Part shown: positions 25,169 to 33,715 of the stretch, in pieces
Position numbering within the stretch: the first letter of the stretch is position 1
Layout: the number at the start of each line of letters is the position of its first letter
Assembly (NCBI RefSeq): GCF_007096385.1
Contig: NZ_VJWL01000001.1
Location: forward strand, 919,477-953,191
Direction: 5' to 3'
Origin: Aliidiomarina halalkaliphila
Lineage (GTDB): Bacteria > Pseudomonadota > Gammaproteobacteria > Enterobacterales > Alteromonadaceae
DNA: 33,715 nt
Notes under the pieces: model-generated
What the model was told of the DNA's origin: nothing
Database searches by the model: none
The model's input: the letters and a program-made list of their open reading frames with translations, nothing else
Translations under genes and position numbers: made by a program

Positions 25169-25819
25169 TCACTCTTCGTCTGATTGCTCATCAGAGCAAT
25201 ACTGGTAAATAGGTTCAACCCCTTCTTTTCCAGTAATTGTGCAGCCTAAATCTTTCAACAAACCATCTTTTACGCTGTAAATCCAACCATGGATCGACAC
25301 CTTTTGCCCCCGATCCCAGGCTTCTTGAATAATGTGATTGCGCGATAAGTTACGTACTTGTTCAAGCACGTTAAGCTCACATAAGCGATCAAAGCGCGCA
25401 TTGTAGGGCATCACCCCTAGCTGTGGTTCGTTATGTCGATAAATATCTTTAATCGGATGCAACCACTGATCCACCAACCCGTGACGATTACTCTCCATCG
25501 CTGCGGCGACACCGCCGCAACCATAATGACCGACCACAAGAATATGCCGCACTTGTAGATTCACTACCGCATACTCAAGCACCGCCAGACAGTTAAAATC
25601 CGTTTGTATCACCTGATTGGCAACATTGCGGTGAACGAACACTTCTCCGGGGGCTAAACCAACGATTTGGTTGGCCGGAACTCGGCTGTCTGAGCAGCCA
25701 ATCCATAGATATTCCGGCTTTTGTTGATTAACTAATCGTTCGAAAAACTCTGGATCCTGCTTCACTTGGGTCTCTGCCCAGGATTTATTATGTGCTAGCA
25801 GCTCACGAATTTTCGGCAT
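25169..25819 (-). CDS. can: beta-class carbonic anhydrase Can
   Basis: 216 aa, interconverts CO2 and bicarbonate in the cytoplasm. Zinc ligands Cys42, His98 and Cys101 and the catalytic dyad Asp44–Arg46 are visible (IGCSDSRVPAN, VVGHYGCGGV). HNKSWAETQVKQDPEFFERL and GWIYSVKDGLLKDLG are typical of E. coli-type Can (220 aa). It starts one base after the gltX stop and is probably co-transcribed with it. The acidic C-terminus (CSDEQSDEE) is variable in the family. Confidence 0.97.
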   Translation of the reverse strand: MPKIRELLAHNKSWAETQVKQDPEFFERLVNQQKPEYLWIGCSDSRVPANQIVGLAPGEVFVHRNVANQVIQTDFNCLAVLEYAVVNLQVRHILVVGHYGCGGVAAAMESNRHGLVDQWLHPIKDIYRHNEPQLGVMPYNARFDRLCELNVLEQVRNLSRNHIIQEAWDRGQKVSIHGWIYSVKDGLLKDLGCTITGKEGVEPIYQYCSDEQSDEE

Positions 25820-25820
25820 C

Positions 25821-27230
25821 TTAAGCGTTCTCCTCTCGCGCTTTAATAAACGTCAGGGCCAAACCAATACGCTCAACCACTTGTTGTTGTGGAATCATCG
25901 CTAAGGTTTCGTCTAACGAGGGTGAATTACCACCGCCCGTCACCGCAACTCGTAACGGCATTCCTACCTTACCCATGCCCACATCAAGCGCTGCACAGGT
26001 GTCTTGAATAGCTTGGTGAATTGCTTCTGCATTCCACTGCGTTAATTGCGCAAAGCGTTGTTGTACATCGGCCAATGGCTCCCCAGCCACCGGACGTAGA
26101 TGTTTCTTCGCCGCTTGCGCCTCAAACTCTGTAACCTCTTCAAAAAAATACCGGCTAATTTCCGCCATTTCCCGCAAGGTTTTTACCCGATCTGCTTGCA
26201 GTTTCACCACATCAACCAATGCGGGTCCACCCTCCGTGTTTACACCTATTTCAGCAAAATGCCAGGCTAACGCTGCCGCTACTTTTTCGGCAGGCAGGGT
26301 TTTCATATAGTGCTGATTTAGCCAATTTAGCTTTTCGGTATTAAACGCCGAAGCTGCTTTATTGATATCGCTCAGTTTAAACAAGCGAATCAACTCGTCG
26401 AGGGAGAATACCTCCTGGTCACCATGAGACCACCCCAATCGCACAAGGTAATTGAGCATAGCTTCTGGCAAATAACCTTTGTCTCGGTATTCGGTAACGC
26501 TTACGGCGCCATGACGCTTGGAAAGCTTTTTACCGTCATCACCGAGGATCATGGATACGTGAGCATATTCGGGAATTGGAGCCCCTAATGCTTTCAGAAT
26601 ATTAATCTGACGGGGCGTGTTGTTGATATGATCTTCGCCGCGCACCACATGGGTAATACCCATATCCCAATCGTCCACCACAACACAGAAATTATAGGTT
26701 GGAGTGCCATCGGTCCGAGCGATAATCAGATCGTCGAGTTCTTTATTGGCAATTTCAATACGTCCGCGCACGTGGTCGTCAAACACCACGGTACCGTCCT
26801 GTGGGTTCCGGAACCGGATAACAAAAGGTTGCCCTGGCTTATCTTCGATATCACGACACTTACCGTCATAGCGCGGCTTTAAGCCTGCAGCCATTTGTTC
26901 TTCACGCATCGTTTCTAAGCGTTCTTGCGAGCAATAGCACTTATATGCTTTTCCTTCCGCAAGCAGTTGGTCAATGATTTCTTGATAGCGGCCAAACCGT
27001 TGGGTTTGAAAAATTGGCGGTTCATCCCAAGTTAAACCTAACCATTCCATGCCAGCGAAAATGGCATCAATTGCTTCTTGTGTCGAACGCTCACGGTCAG
27101 TGTCTTCAATGCGAAGCACAAACTTACCACCAGCAGCACGTGCCACTAGCCAAGCATATAACGCAGTTCGCGCGCCACCAACGTGCAAATAGCCCGTCGG
27201 GCTGGGCGCAAAACGAGAAACAACAGACAT
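25821..27230 (-). CDS. gltX: glutamate–tRNA ligase GltX
   Basis: 469 aa (E. coli 471). Class I synthetase with the HIGH-type motif HVGG (16–19) inside [14 protein letters not shown] and the KMSKS-type KLSKR at 235–239. A four-cysteine/His zinc region (CYCSQE…C) and the C-terminal anticodon-binding domain are present. The frame continues upstream to 27272, but the ATG at 27230 starts exactly at [11 protein letters not shown] and has AGGAAG upstream. It lies between its substrate tRNA-Glu cluster and tRNA-Val genes, as in E. coli. An extended -10 TGTTATACT lies at about 27273–27281 on the minus strand, a plausible gltX promoter without a good -35. Confidence 0.98.
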   Translation of the reverse strand: MSVVSRFAPSPTGYLHVGGARTALYAWLVARAAGGKFVLRIEDTDRERSTQEAIDAIFAGMEWLGLTWDEPPIFQTQRFGRYQEIIDQLLAEGKAYKCYCSQERLETMREEQMAAGLKPRYDGKCRDIEDKPGQPFVIRFRNPQDGTVVFDDHVRGRIEIANKELDDLIIARTDGTPTYNFCVVVDDWDMGITHVVRGEDHINNTPRQINILKALGAPIPEYAHVSMILGDDGKKLSKRHGAVSVTEYRDKGYLPEAMLNYLVRLGWSHGDQEVFSLDELIRLFKLSDINKAASAFNTEKLNWLNQHYMKTLPAEKVAAALAWHFAEIGVNTEGGPALVDVVKLQADRVKTLREMAEISRYFFEEVTEFEAQAAKKHLRPVAGEPLADVQQRFAQLTQWNAEAIHQAIQDTCAALDVGMGKVGMPLRVAVTGGGNSPSLDETLAMIPQQQVVERIGLALTFIKAREENA

Positions 27231-27617
27231 GGTTATTCTTCCTGTGATTGAGGTTGCGAAAAATAGGGGCAAAGTATAACAGAAAGAAAAACGAGGAGGT
27301 ATGTGTGAGTCGTATGCAGAAATCGGAGATGAAGGAGCGGACTGGGGTGCAACATCCGTGTCGCAAAGTCATCCAGGAATTCGTTAGTCCTTAACGAGAT
27401 TTTCCGCTTATCCAGTGCGGAAAACGCACCACATTGAGTTCAAGTCCATTCGAAGTATGTCTGTGCGTAACAGGATGAATCATAAAGGAGGTTGGTGTGT
27501 TCCCCCTAATGAATATTTGTTACAAAATATTTCCCAAACACAAAAAATATCTTAATAAATCAGGAAGAAATGTCACTGTCGGCGTATGTAATCGAAGGAA
27601 TCAGGAATTGTGGGCAC
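27231..27617. other. gltX–tRNA-Val intergenic region
   Basis: About 390 bp without a supported gene. It holds the candidate gltX extended -10 (minus strand, 27273–27281) and a perfect 8-bp dyad TTTTCCGC-N9-GCGGAAAA (27400–27424) of unknown role, then an AT-rich stretch at 27505–27570. Two AGGAGG-like motifs (27294, 27486) precede only very short open frames and are not called. Confidence 0.5.
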
Positions 27618-27640
27618 AAAAAAACTGCCAAGTGGCAGTT
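27618..27640 (-). terminator. terminator of the tRNA-Val operon
   Basis: Minus strand 7-bp stem AACTGCC/GGCAGTT with a 4-base loop, followed by seven T's (27618–27624). It lies 7 bases beyond the second-transcribed tRNA-Val. Confidence 0.92.
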
Positions 27641-27646
27641 GAAAAA

Positions 27647-27722
27647 TGGTGGATGGTACTGGGCTCGAACCAGTGACCCCCGCCTTGTAAGGGCGGTGCT
27701 CTCCCAACTGAGCTAACCATCC
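27647..27722 (-). tRNA. tRNA-Val(UAC), second in the operon
   Basis: 76 nt with encoded CCA, acceptor GGAUGGU/ACCAUCC, anticodon arm CCGCC-CUUACAA-GGCGG (UAC). It differs from its neighbour at a few bases, including the T-loop (UUCGAGC). Confidence 0.98.
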
Positions 27723-27769
27723 ACGTTGGGTATGTTGCGAACTACGCAGCATAACGTATGTGCAATCAC

Positions 27770-27845
27770 TGGTGGATGGTACTGGGTTCGAACCAGTGAC
27801 CCCCGCCTTGTAAGGGCGGTGCTCTCCCAGCTGAGCTAACCATCC
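27770..27845 (-). tRNA. tRNA-Val(UAC), first in the operon
   Basis: 76 nt with encoded CCA and anticodon UAC; T-loop UUCGAAC. Corresponds by anticodon and location to valU/X/Y upstream of gltX in E. coli. Confidence 0.98.
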
Positions 27846-27902
27846 ATTCGGTTATTCAGTGATTGTGCAACCCAGTCGATGTTCCCTGTGTTGCGAGGCG
27901 CT

Positions 27903-27930
27903 ATTATAGGGCGGTGCTTTGCTCTGTCAA
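27903..27930 (-). promoter_or_regulatory. promoter of the tRNA-Val operon
   Basis: Minus strand perfect TTGACA (27925–27930), 16-base spacer, perfect TATAAT (27903–27908), followed by AGCGCCTCGC. The best sigma-70 promoter in the window. Confidence 0.94.
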
Positions 27931-27962
27931 CAGGAAATTTTACTACGCTTTACTGACTGTTG

Positions 27963-27981
27963 AAAAAAACGGCGCTTCGCC
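27963..27981 (-). terminator. probable uvrB terminator
   Basis: Minus strand GGCG-AAG-CGCC followed by G and seven T's, 24 bases after the uvrB stop. The stem is only 4 bp but all G/C. Confidence 0.5.
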
Positions 27982-28004
27982 CTAAAAATAGCCGAATTCA
28001 GAAC

Positions 28005-30026
28005 TTATGCATAAGTTTTTAGCTGTTCTCTGAGCTCATGCACTTCGTCACGAATTTTTGCCGCTTTTTCAAATTCCAAGTTTTGTGCTGCATTATACAT
28101 GGCTTTTTCACGCTCAGAGATGGCCTCGGCAATTGCTTTCGGGCTCTTATACTCAGGGATTTTAATGCCGCGGGCCACCGCTGCTGCCCGTGCTTTATCA
28201 CGTTTACGCTTGCTGGTATCACCGCCTAAATCCAGAACGTCAGTAATCTTCTTATTCAAGCCCTGCGGCGTAATGCCATGCTCGGTATTGTAGGCGATCT
28301 GTTTGGCCCGACGACGTTCGGTCTCATCAATTGCCTTTTGCATGGACTTAGTAATACGATCCCCGTACAAGATGGCCTTACCGTTAAGGTTTCGCGCAGC
28401 GCGACCAATGGTTTGAATAAGCGAGCGTTCCGCCCGCAGGAATCCTTCCTTGTCTGCATCCAGAATCGCTACTAGCGATACTTCTGGCATATCCAAACCT
28501 TCACGCAGTAAGTTGATCCCAATTAACGCGTCAAACTCGCCCAAGCGCAGATCCCGAATAATCTCCATCCGTTCCACTGTATCGATATCTGAGTGCAGAT
28601 AGCGTACCCGAATCCCGTGTTCGTCTAGGTAGTCCGCAAGATCTTCTGCCATTTTCTTGGTCAAGGTGGTAATTAAGGTGCGTTCCCCTACTTCTGCTCG
28701 CAGCCGTACCTCCGACATCACATCGTCGACCTGAGTCGCCACCGGACGTACTTCAATCATAGGGTCGATCAGTCCGGTCGGCCGCACGACTTGTTCAATC
28801 ACATCGGTTTCAGAACGACGAATCTCATAGTCACCCGGGGTGGCTGAAACATAAATGGTTTGCGGTGAAATGGCTTCAAACTCTTCAAATTTGAGTGGCC
28901 GGTTATCCAGCGCCGATGGCAAGCGAAAGCCATAGCCCACCAAGTTTTCTTTACGCGAACGGTCACCTTTGTACATGGCGCCAATCTGCGACACAGTCAC
29001 GTGCGACTCATCAATAATAAGCAATGCGTTATCAGGTAAGTAATCCATAAGTGTTGGTGGCGGTTCGCCTGGGGCTCGCCCCGACAGGTAACGTGAATAG
29101 TTCTCAATGCCCGAGCAATAACCTAGCTCCAACATCATCTCGATATCGAACTGCGTGCGTTCACGAATACGCTGTTCTTCAATCAGCTTGTGTTCCCCAA
29201 GAAATTGCTCGCGACGCAGCTTAAGTTCGCCTTTGATTCCTTCAATGGCTTCAAGAATTTTTTCCCGAGGCGTCACATAGTGCGTTTTGGGATATACGGT
29301 AAAGCGAGCGATATCCCCTTGCGTCACCTGCCCGGTGAGCGGCTCAAAAATACTAATGCGTTCAATTTCATCGTCAAATAATTCAATGCGCACGGCCATA
29401 TCATCAGATTCCGCCGGAAAGATATCAATCACCTCCCCGCGCACTCGATAGGTACCGCGGGTGAACGCTTGATCGTTGCGTTTGTATTGCAAGGTCGCCA
29501 AGCGGCGCAAAATATCTCGTTGATCAATTATGTCGCCACGGCGTAAATGCAGCATCATTTTCATATAGGATTCGGGATCACCCAAACCATAAATGGCCGA
29601 TACGGATGCGATCAACACGACATCGCGCCGCTCCATTAAAGCTTTCGTTGCCGACAAGCGCATCTGCTCAATGTGCTCATTAATAGACGCGTCTTTCTCG
29701 ATAAAGGTATCCGTGGTCGGCACATAGGCTTCTGGCTGGTAGTAATCGTAATAAGACACGAAATATTCCACCGCGTTATTAGGGAAGAATTCTTTCATTT
29801 CGCCATACAATTGCGCCGCTAAAGTTTTATTGTGAGCAAGAATCAACGTGGGCCGATTTGTTTGCGCAATCACGTTCGCCATGGTGAAGGTTTTACCCGA
29901 GCCTGTGACCCCTAACAACGTTTGGTGCGCCAACCCTGCATTCAGGTTGTCGACAAGACGATTAATCGCCTTAGGTTGATCACCGGCGGGCTGATAATCA
30001 GAAACTAATTGAAATTTACGCGCCAT
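28005..30026 (-). CDS. uvrB: UvrABC system protein B
   Basis: 673 aa, exactly the E. coli length. Damage-verifying helicase of nucleotide excision repair. Walker A GVTGSGKT (39–46, Lys45), the beta-hairpin [12 protein letters not shown], helicase motifs DESH and QTIGRAARN, and a C-terminal UVR domain ([20 protein letters not shown]) that binds UvrC. The frame is open upstream to 30107, but the ATG at 30026 gives the standard [17 protein letters not shown] start and reduces the overlap with the MATE gene to 11 bp. No LexA box could be sought upstream because the start lies within the MATE coding region. Confidence 0.99.
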   Translation of the reverse strand: MARKFQLVSDYQPAGDQPKAINRLVDNLNAGLAHQTLLGVTGSGKTFTMANVIAQTNRPTLILAHNKTLAAQLYGEMKEFFPNNAVEYFVSYYDYYQPEAYVPTTDTFIEKDASINEHIEQMRLSATKALMERRDVVLIASVSAIYGLGDPESYMKMMLHLRRGDIIDQRDILRRLATLQYKRNDQAFTRGTYRVRGEVIDIFPAESDDMAVRIELFDDEIERISIFEPLTGQVTQGDIARFTVYPKTHYVTPREKILEAIEGIKGELKLRREQFLGEHKLIEEQRIRERTQFDIEMMLELGYCSGIENYSRYLSGRAPGEPPPTLMDYLPDNALLIIDESHVTVSQIGAMYKGDRSRKENLVGYGFRLPSALDNRPLKFEEFEAISPQTIYVSATPGDYEIRRSETDVIEQVVRPTGLIDPMIEVRPVATQVDDVMSEVRLRAEVGERTLITTLTKKMAEDLADYLDEHGIRVRYLHSDIDTVERMEIIRDLRLGEFDALIGINLLREGLDMPEVSLVAILDADKEGFLRAERSLIQTIGRAARNLNGKAILYGDRITKSMQKAIDETERRRAKQIAYNTEHGITPQGLNKKITDVLDLGGDTSKRKRDKARAAAVARGIKIPEYKSPKAIAEAISEREKAMYNAAQNLEFEKAAKIRDEVHELREQLKTYA

Positions 30027-31503
30027 AACGCCCTTCACCCTCTTTACTGCTCGCTGTAGCCAATGCTTTGGCCCGCTCTGCGGCCTCGACACTGCCTCGC
30101 TCTGCATCGGTTAATCGCATAAACCACCGATAAGAAATCAATGCTGTGAGTACATTTGCGATAACACCGCCAATAAACAAACCCACTAATCCGCCAAGTT
30201 GATTCCCTAACCACGATAGGGGCACAAACATCACAAAGAGGCGAACAATACTCAAAAGCAACGCTTGAATCGGATGATGTAGTGCATTGAACGCGGAATT
30301 AGTTAATATAATACAGCCCTGCACACCGTAACCAAGCGGCATAATAATCACGAAGTAAGCCAGCACTTGAGCCACGGCTTCTTCCCGTGCGAATGCGGCC
30401 TGAATCACGGGCAACATTGCGAGCATCACCAGATACATCATCGCTTGTAGCAACAGAACAAATTTAAGCGCCGTTTTATACGCCTCTTGCACGCGACCAA
30501 TCTTACCGGCCCCAAAGTTTTGGCTAATAAATGGAGGCAGCGTCATCGACAAGGCCAAAATAACAATGGAGGCAATCGATTCTAAACGTGCTCCCGCACC
30601 AAAGGCGGCGACAGCAGGCGCCCCATGGGTTGCCACAATCGCAGTTAAAATACCCAATGCGATAGGGGTCAACATATTCGCCCCAGCCGCGGGCAAACCA
30701 ATGGTCAGTAACTTACGTGTTGAGGTGATAAATTCTTTGAAGGACGGTGGTAAGGGATCGATTAAACGACGCTTTTTCACCAACAGATAGATAATCAAAG
30801 TAAAGCCAACTGCCCAAGCAATGACACTTGCCAACGCGGCTCCTTGCATCCCCATGGCTGGAAAAGGGCCGAGGCCAAATATCAGCAAGGGATCCAACAC
30901 CGCATTCATTAAGCCGCCAAGAGCCATAATTAATGAGGGTGTTTTGGTATCTCCGGATGCGCGCATAATGCTGTTGCCGATCATCGGGATCACTAGGAGC
31001 ACTGCGCCGGCATACCAAATATTCATGTAATCTTTAATCAGCAATTGGATATCTGAAGATGCACCCAACATACTAAAAATCGGGTCTGCAAATACCCAAC
31101 CCAACAACGCCAAAGTACCCACCAATAAGGCCGACAACCATAAGGCCGAACTGCCAACATGGCGAGCTTCTTGATCTTGATCAGCACCCAGTTTGCGAGC
31201 AATTACAGCACTGGTCCCAATACCTAACCCAATGGTGAGGCTGATCACGGTAAAGGTAACGGGAAAGGTAAAGCCGATGGCGGCAAGTTCTTCAGTGCCC
31301 AAAAGCGAGATAAAAAAGGTGTCGACGACATTGAAGCTGATTAAGGTGGCGATGCCAAAAATCATTGGCCACGTCATGCCCCATAAAGTGCGACCAATAG
31401 GCCCGTTCAGCATTTCATGCTTACGCGAGTGTGGGGTTGATTTCTGCTTCGCTCGGTTTGCTCCGGCAGATTCCGGCGGCAGGCCCGAAGATCGCGACGA
31501 CAT
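30016..31503 (-). CDS. MATE-family multidrug efflux transporter
   Basis: 495 aa with about 12 membrane helices. The N-terminal cytoplasmic segment (about 1–35, rich in Ser/Lys) leads into [25 protein letters not shown] features include [52 protein letters not shown] and the second-half equivalent [20 protein letters not shown]. Such proteins export cationic drugs using Na+ or H+; the subgroup cannot be fixed. The ATG has GAGGAG eight bases upstream. The gene overlaps uvrB by 11 bp and is divergent from the aminotransferase gene. Confidence 0.92.
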   Translation of the reverse strand: MSSRSSGLPPESAGANRAKQKSTPHSRKHEMLNGPIGRTLWGMTWPMIFGIATLISFNVVDTFFISLLGTEELAAIGFTFPVTFTVISLTIGLGIGTSAVIARKLGADQDQEARHVGSSALWLSALLVGTLALLGWVFADPIFSMLGASSDIQLLIKDYMNIWYAGAVLLVIPMIGNSIMRASGDTKTPSLIMALGGLMNAVLDPLLIFGLGPFPAMGMQGAALASVIAWAVGFTLIIYLLVKKRRLIDPLPPSFKEFITSTRKLLTIGLPAAGANMLTPIALGILTAIVATHGAPAVAAFGAGARLESIASIVILALSMTLPPFISQNFGAGKIGRVQEAYKTALKFVLLLQAMMYLVMLAMLPVIQAAFAREEAVAQVLAYFVIIMPLGYGVQGCIILTNSAFNALHHPIQALLLSIVRLFVMFVPLSWLGNQLGGLVGLFIGGVIANVLTALISYRWFMRLTDAERGSVEAAERAKALATASSKEGEGRYGA

Positions 31504-31642
31504 CTAGACTCCTCAAGAATTTGCAGATTATGCTCGGGAAACCAGCACAAAAAGGAAGCGCACAGTATACCGAAAAGTGGTTACCCTGACTATGTTTAAC
31601 CTTGCTCTCCCCGGTTTCATTTCGAACACGACCGGCAGCCGC

Positions 31643-31677
31643 CCACTAGACTTTTTAGTGGCATCCACTTATAGTGG
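31643..31677 (+). promoter_or_regulatory. aminotransferase promoter overlapped by two palindromes
   Basis: TAGACT (31647–31652), 17-base spacer, TATAGT (31670–31675). The palindrome CCACTA-N7-TAGTGG (31643–31661) covers the -35, and CCACT-TAT-AGTGG (31665–31677) covers the -10. The shared half-site CCACT/AGTGG suggests an operator for a dimeric regulator; the regulator is unknown. Confidence 0.55.
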
Positions 31678-31734
31678 CAGCCTAATATTCACCCCGGTTT
31701 TTCTTTCCAAATAACATACGCAGACAGGTGCTTT

Positions 31735-32928
31735 GTGGACTACAAACTTTCACAGCGCGTCAACGCCATTAAACCATCACCGACCTTGGCTGTAAGCCAA
31801 AAGGCTGCCGAGCTTAAAGCGGCAGGCAACGATGTGATTGGTCTGGGTGTTGGTGAACCCGATTTCACGACTCCCGAATTCATTTGCACTGCCGCCAAGG
31901 CAGCCATTGATGCCGGCCACACGCGCTATACCGCGGTCGATGGAATTCCCGAATTAAAACAAGCCGTGTGCGATAAGTTTGCGCGCGACAATGACCTGCA
32001 GTATGAGCCCGCAGAGATTTTAGTTTCTGCTGGGGGCAAGCACAGTATTTTCAATCTTCTCACAGCTTGGTTAGACGCCGGTGACGAAGTGATTATCCCC
32101 GCGCCTTATTGGGTGTCTTATCCAGATATGACCTTGCTGGTGGGCGCTACACCTGTCGTAATTGAGGCAGGCATTGACCAAGCCTACAAGATCACTGCCG
32201 AGCAACTAGAAGCAGCCATTACGCCAAAAACAAAGCTGTTGTTTTTAAATAGTCCGTCAAATCCAACGGGTATGGCCTATTCCGCTGCCGAACTCAAAGC
32301 ATTGGCCGAGGTATTGCGCAACCACCCACATATACTCATTGCCACCGATGATATGTACGAACACATCCTCTGGACAGAAGAAAAGTTCGTCAACCTTCCA
32401 ATGGTTGCACCGGATCTTAAAGATCGCACGGTGATCTTATCTGGCGTGTCTAAAGCTTATGCCATGACGGGCTGGCGAATAGGCTATGCCGCTGGACCTA
32501 AGAAAATCATTGCGGCCATGAAGAAAGTACAAAGCCAGAGTACCTCGAATCCGGCTTCCATTTCTCAATATGCTGCGTTAGCTGCGCTGACAGGTGACCA
32601 ATCCTTTATAGGCGAGATGGTCACTGAGTTTAAAGCTCGCCATGATCGCTTGGTTGACGCTTTAGCGGCGATTCCTGGTCTCAAAGTGCGCGCGGGCGAT
32701 GGTACCTTCTACACGTTTCCAAATATCGAAGCACTTATGCAGGCTGTAGGCGTAGATACCGATATTGAATTGTGTGAGCGTCTCCTGAGTGAAGCCAATG
32801 TTGCGCTTGTTCCGGGCTCCGCTTTTGGTGCCCCTGGTCATTTTCGTCTGTCATTTGCGGCTAGTCGCGCAGTGCTTGATGAGGCGGTAGCGCGAATCGC
32901 GCAGTTTGCAGCAAAATACACCGGATAG
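31735..32928 (+). CDS. class I aminotransferase, aspartate aminotransferase-like (subgroup Ib)
   Basis: 397 aa PLP enzyme, close in type to bacterial aspartate (or aspartate/prephenate) aminotransferases. LSQRVNAIKPSPTLAV and GLGVGEPDFTTPEFI form the N-terminus. APYWVSYPDM and NSPSNPTGM bind cofactor and substrate, and the PLP lysine is Lys240 in SGVSKAYAMTGWRIGY. The C-terminal FRLSFA holds the Arg that binds the substrate carboxylate. The start is a GTG with AGGTG shortly upstream. Monocistronic: it has its own promoter and a terminator at 33006. Confidence 0.93.
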   Translation: MDYKLSQRVNAIKPSPTLAVSQKAAELKAAGNDVIGLGVGEPDFTTPEFICTAAKAAIDAGHTRYTAVDGIPELKQAVCDKFARDNDLQYEPAEILVSAGGKHSIFNLLTAWLDAGDEVIIPAPYWVSYPDMTLLVGATPVVIEAGIDQAYKITAEQLEAAITPKTKLLFLNSPSNPTGMAYSAAELKALAEVLRNHPHILIATDDMYEHILWTEEKFVNLPMVAPDLKDRTVILSGVSKAYAMTGWRIGYAAGPKKIIAAMKKVQSQSTSNPASISQYAALAALTGDQSFIGEMVTEFKARHDRLVDALAAIPGLKVRAGDGTFYTFPNIEALMQAVGVDTDIELCERLLSEANVALVPGSAFGAPGHFRLSFAASRAVLDEAVARIAQFAAKYTG

Positions 32929-33005
32929 ATTGCTAATCACGTTTGGGGCATCTCTAGAAGTTCTACTGAGGAAGCTCTCAAAAGCTCCCAGAGATGATTT
33001 TAAAG

Positions 33006-33034
33006 CGCCAGCACCGTAAGGTACTGGCGTTTCT
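33006..33034 (+). terminator. aminotransferase terminator
   Basis: 10-position stem CGCCAGCACC/GGTACTGGCG with one C×A mismatch and loop GTAA, followed by TTTCT. A second, longer-range dyad CATCTCT…AGAGATG (32949–32996) precedes it. Confidence 0.85.
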
Positions 33035-33239
33035 ATTTAAGCCCTTAAATCCCCTGTTTCGACGTCTCCACATCCTCTGATCGTAAAAGCCCTAAAACAT
33101 TCCCTGTTCCATCCAATTTCTGCGCCTTTTAGTACACAAATAGATCCTAAAAATTTGAATTGACATAAAGCGTTTGCATAGCAAATCACGCGCAGGTTTG
33201 CAGTTACTTCGCAGCTAAGCGGCTTAAATTCCGGCTTGC
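33035..33239. other. non-coding stretch left of the DnaA boxes
   Basis: No supported gene. Contains a small dyad TTTGC-ATA-GCAAA at about 33173–33185 and an isolated TTGACA near 33161 without a matching -10. Nothing else is recognised. Confidence 0.4.
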
Positions 33240-33569
33240 TGTGAATAAATTCAGAGAAAGTAATTCACAGCATGACTCGCAACTTGTTGTTTTTTCATTC
33301 GGGAAACGCGCAAAAACCATGCGCTCGCCAAGTTTTGATTCAAACCATTGATTTTTAACCTTTTTAAAAAGCGTGCCAGTTTTTAATCAAGCTGTAAAAT
33401 CAGCTATAACCTACGTTTTCTAAAGGGTCTCACAGACTTAACCACAAGGTTATCCACAGAAAAAGTGGATAAGATCACAGGGGCCAATGAATCCGCGACC
33501 TCAACCTAGTTGTGGATAAAATGTTAACGGAATGAAATCGTAATAATCGAACAAAAGTTGGGTGAATAA
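33240..33569. promoter_or_regulatory. DnaA-box cluster (origin-like or DnaA-regulated region)
   Basis: Matches to TTATNCACA: 33240–33248 (minus, TTATTCACA), 33450–33458 (plus, TTATCCACA) and 33511–33519 (minus, TTATCCACA) are perfect. One-mismatch boxes are 33261–33269 (plus), 33464–33472 (minus) and 33561–33569 (minus). The pair at 33450/33464 forms a perfect 8-bp inverted repeat, TTATCCAC-N7-GTGGATAA. An AT-rich segment follows (33518–33660). Only one GATC (33473) lies among the boxes, fewer than in enteric oriC. No dnaA gene is adjacent on the visible side. Confidence 0.72.
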
Positions 33570-33668
33570 GAGAAAACTGATATTTAGCAAGGGAATCAAA
33601 AAAATCACACAAAAAGTCGAAAATATGCGCAGTTAAACCCGCGCGTTAAAATTTATCGGGCGAAGATG

Positions 33669-33697
33669 TTGACACTTCTCGGGCATCCCATTAAGAT
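33669..33697 (+). promoter_or_regulatory. strong outward promoter at the window edge, rpmH-like
   Basis: Perfect TTGACA (33669–33674), 17-base spacer, TAAGAT (33692–33697), then a C-rich discriminator CCGCCCCG. The form ATTAAGATTCCGCC recalls promoters of rpmH (ribosomal protein L34) in gammaproteobacteria. The gene itself is outside the window, so this identity is an inference. Confidence 0.65.
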
Positions 33698-33715
33698 TCC
33701 GCCCCGTTAAGCGAT

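Noticed and set aside
27124-27372. 82-codon minus-strand frame overlapping the gltX start
   Set aside because: It shares the first third of gltX in another frame and shows no protein-family features.
27294-27390. Short peptide gene after AGGAGG at 27294 (ATG at 27301, 28 codons)
   Set aside because: The spacing from AGGAGG to the ATG is about one base, the frame is short, and the peptide has no recognisable feature.

Overview
This is a chromosomal window from a gammaproteobacterium, most likely a marine member of the Alteromonadales (an Idiomarinaceae-like organism is my best guess). The evidence is gene order. alaS–csrA–tRNA-Ser(GCU)–tRNA-Arg(ACG) matches the E. coli arrangement. rnm–yciO–(scpA–scpB)–rluB lies divergent to a complete trpEGD(CF)BA operon that has a leader peptide. 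tesA is divergent to ybbA–ybbP, and gltX is flanked by tRNA-Val(UAC) and tRNA-Ala(GGC). The family assignment is inference; the class-level call is solid.

Layout. 1–328: tRNA-Arg, tRNA-Arg and tRNA-Ser on the minus strand behind one strong promoter. 571–9466: a long minus-strand run transcribed as rnm, yciO, scpA, scpB, rluB, an agmatine-deiminase-family gene, recX, alaS and csrA. Many of these genes overlap by a few bases. 9531–16686: the plus-strand trp operon, with a classical attenuator whose leader peptide carries three consecutive Trp codons. 16690–23945: a tqsA-type exporter (minus), a yfcH epimerase (plus), the ybbA–ybbP ABC system (minus), tesA and a divergent folK (plus), and folM (minus). 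24001–25094: a repeat cluster, then a minus-strand tRNA operon Ala–Glu–x–Glu–x–Glu, where x is a tRNA-Glu-derived, foldable non-tRNA segment. 25169–27230: carbonic anhydrase and gltX. 27647–27930: two tRNA-Val genes. 28005–31503: uvrB and a MATE transporter. 31735–32928: an aspartate-type aminotransferase (plus). 32929–33715: non-coding DNA with a group of DnaA boxes and a strong outward promoter at the window edge that resembles an rpmH promoter.

The genes are almost all housekeeping: translation (alaS, gltX, tRNAs, rluB, rnm), chromosome segregation (scpAB), repair (uvrB, recX), tryptophan synthesis and pterin/folate metabolism. No phage, transposase, CRISPR array or defence system was seen.

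The unusual material is non-coding: (1) two structured, tRNA-Glu-derived repeats between the tRNA-Glu genes; (2) a composite intergenic repeat at two loci, framed by a 17-bp CCAAC-N7-GTTGG palindrome and enclosing an element whose stems show compensatory changes between copies; (3) a DnaA-box cluster that is not next to dnaA in the visible sequence; and (4) recX next to alaS with no recA, its usual place taken by an agmatine-deiminase-family gene.
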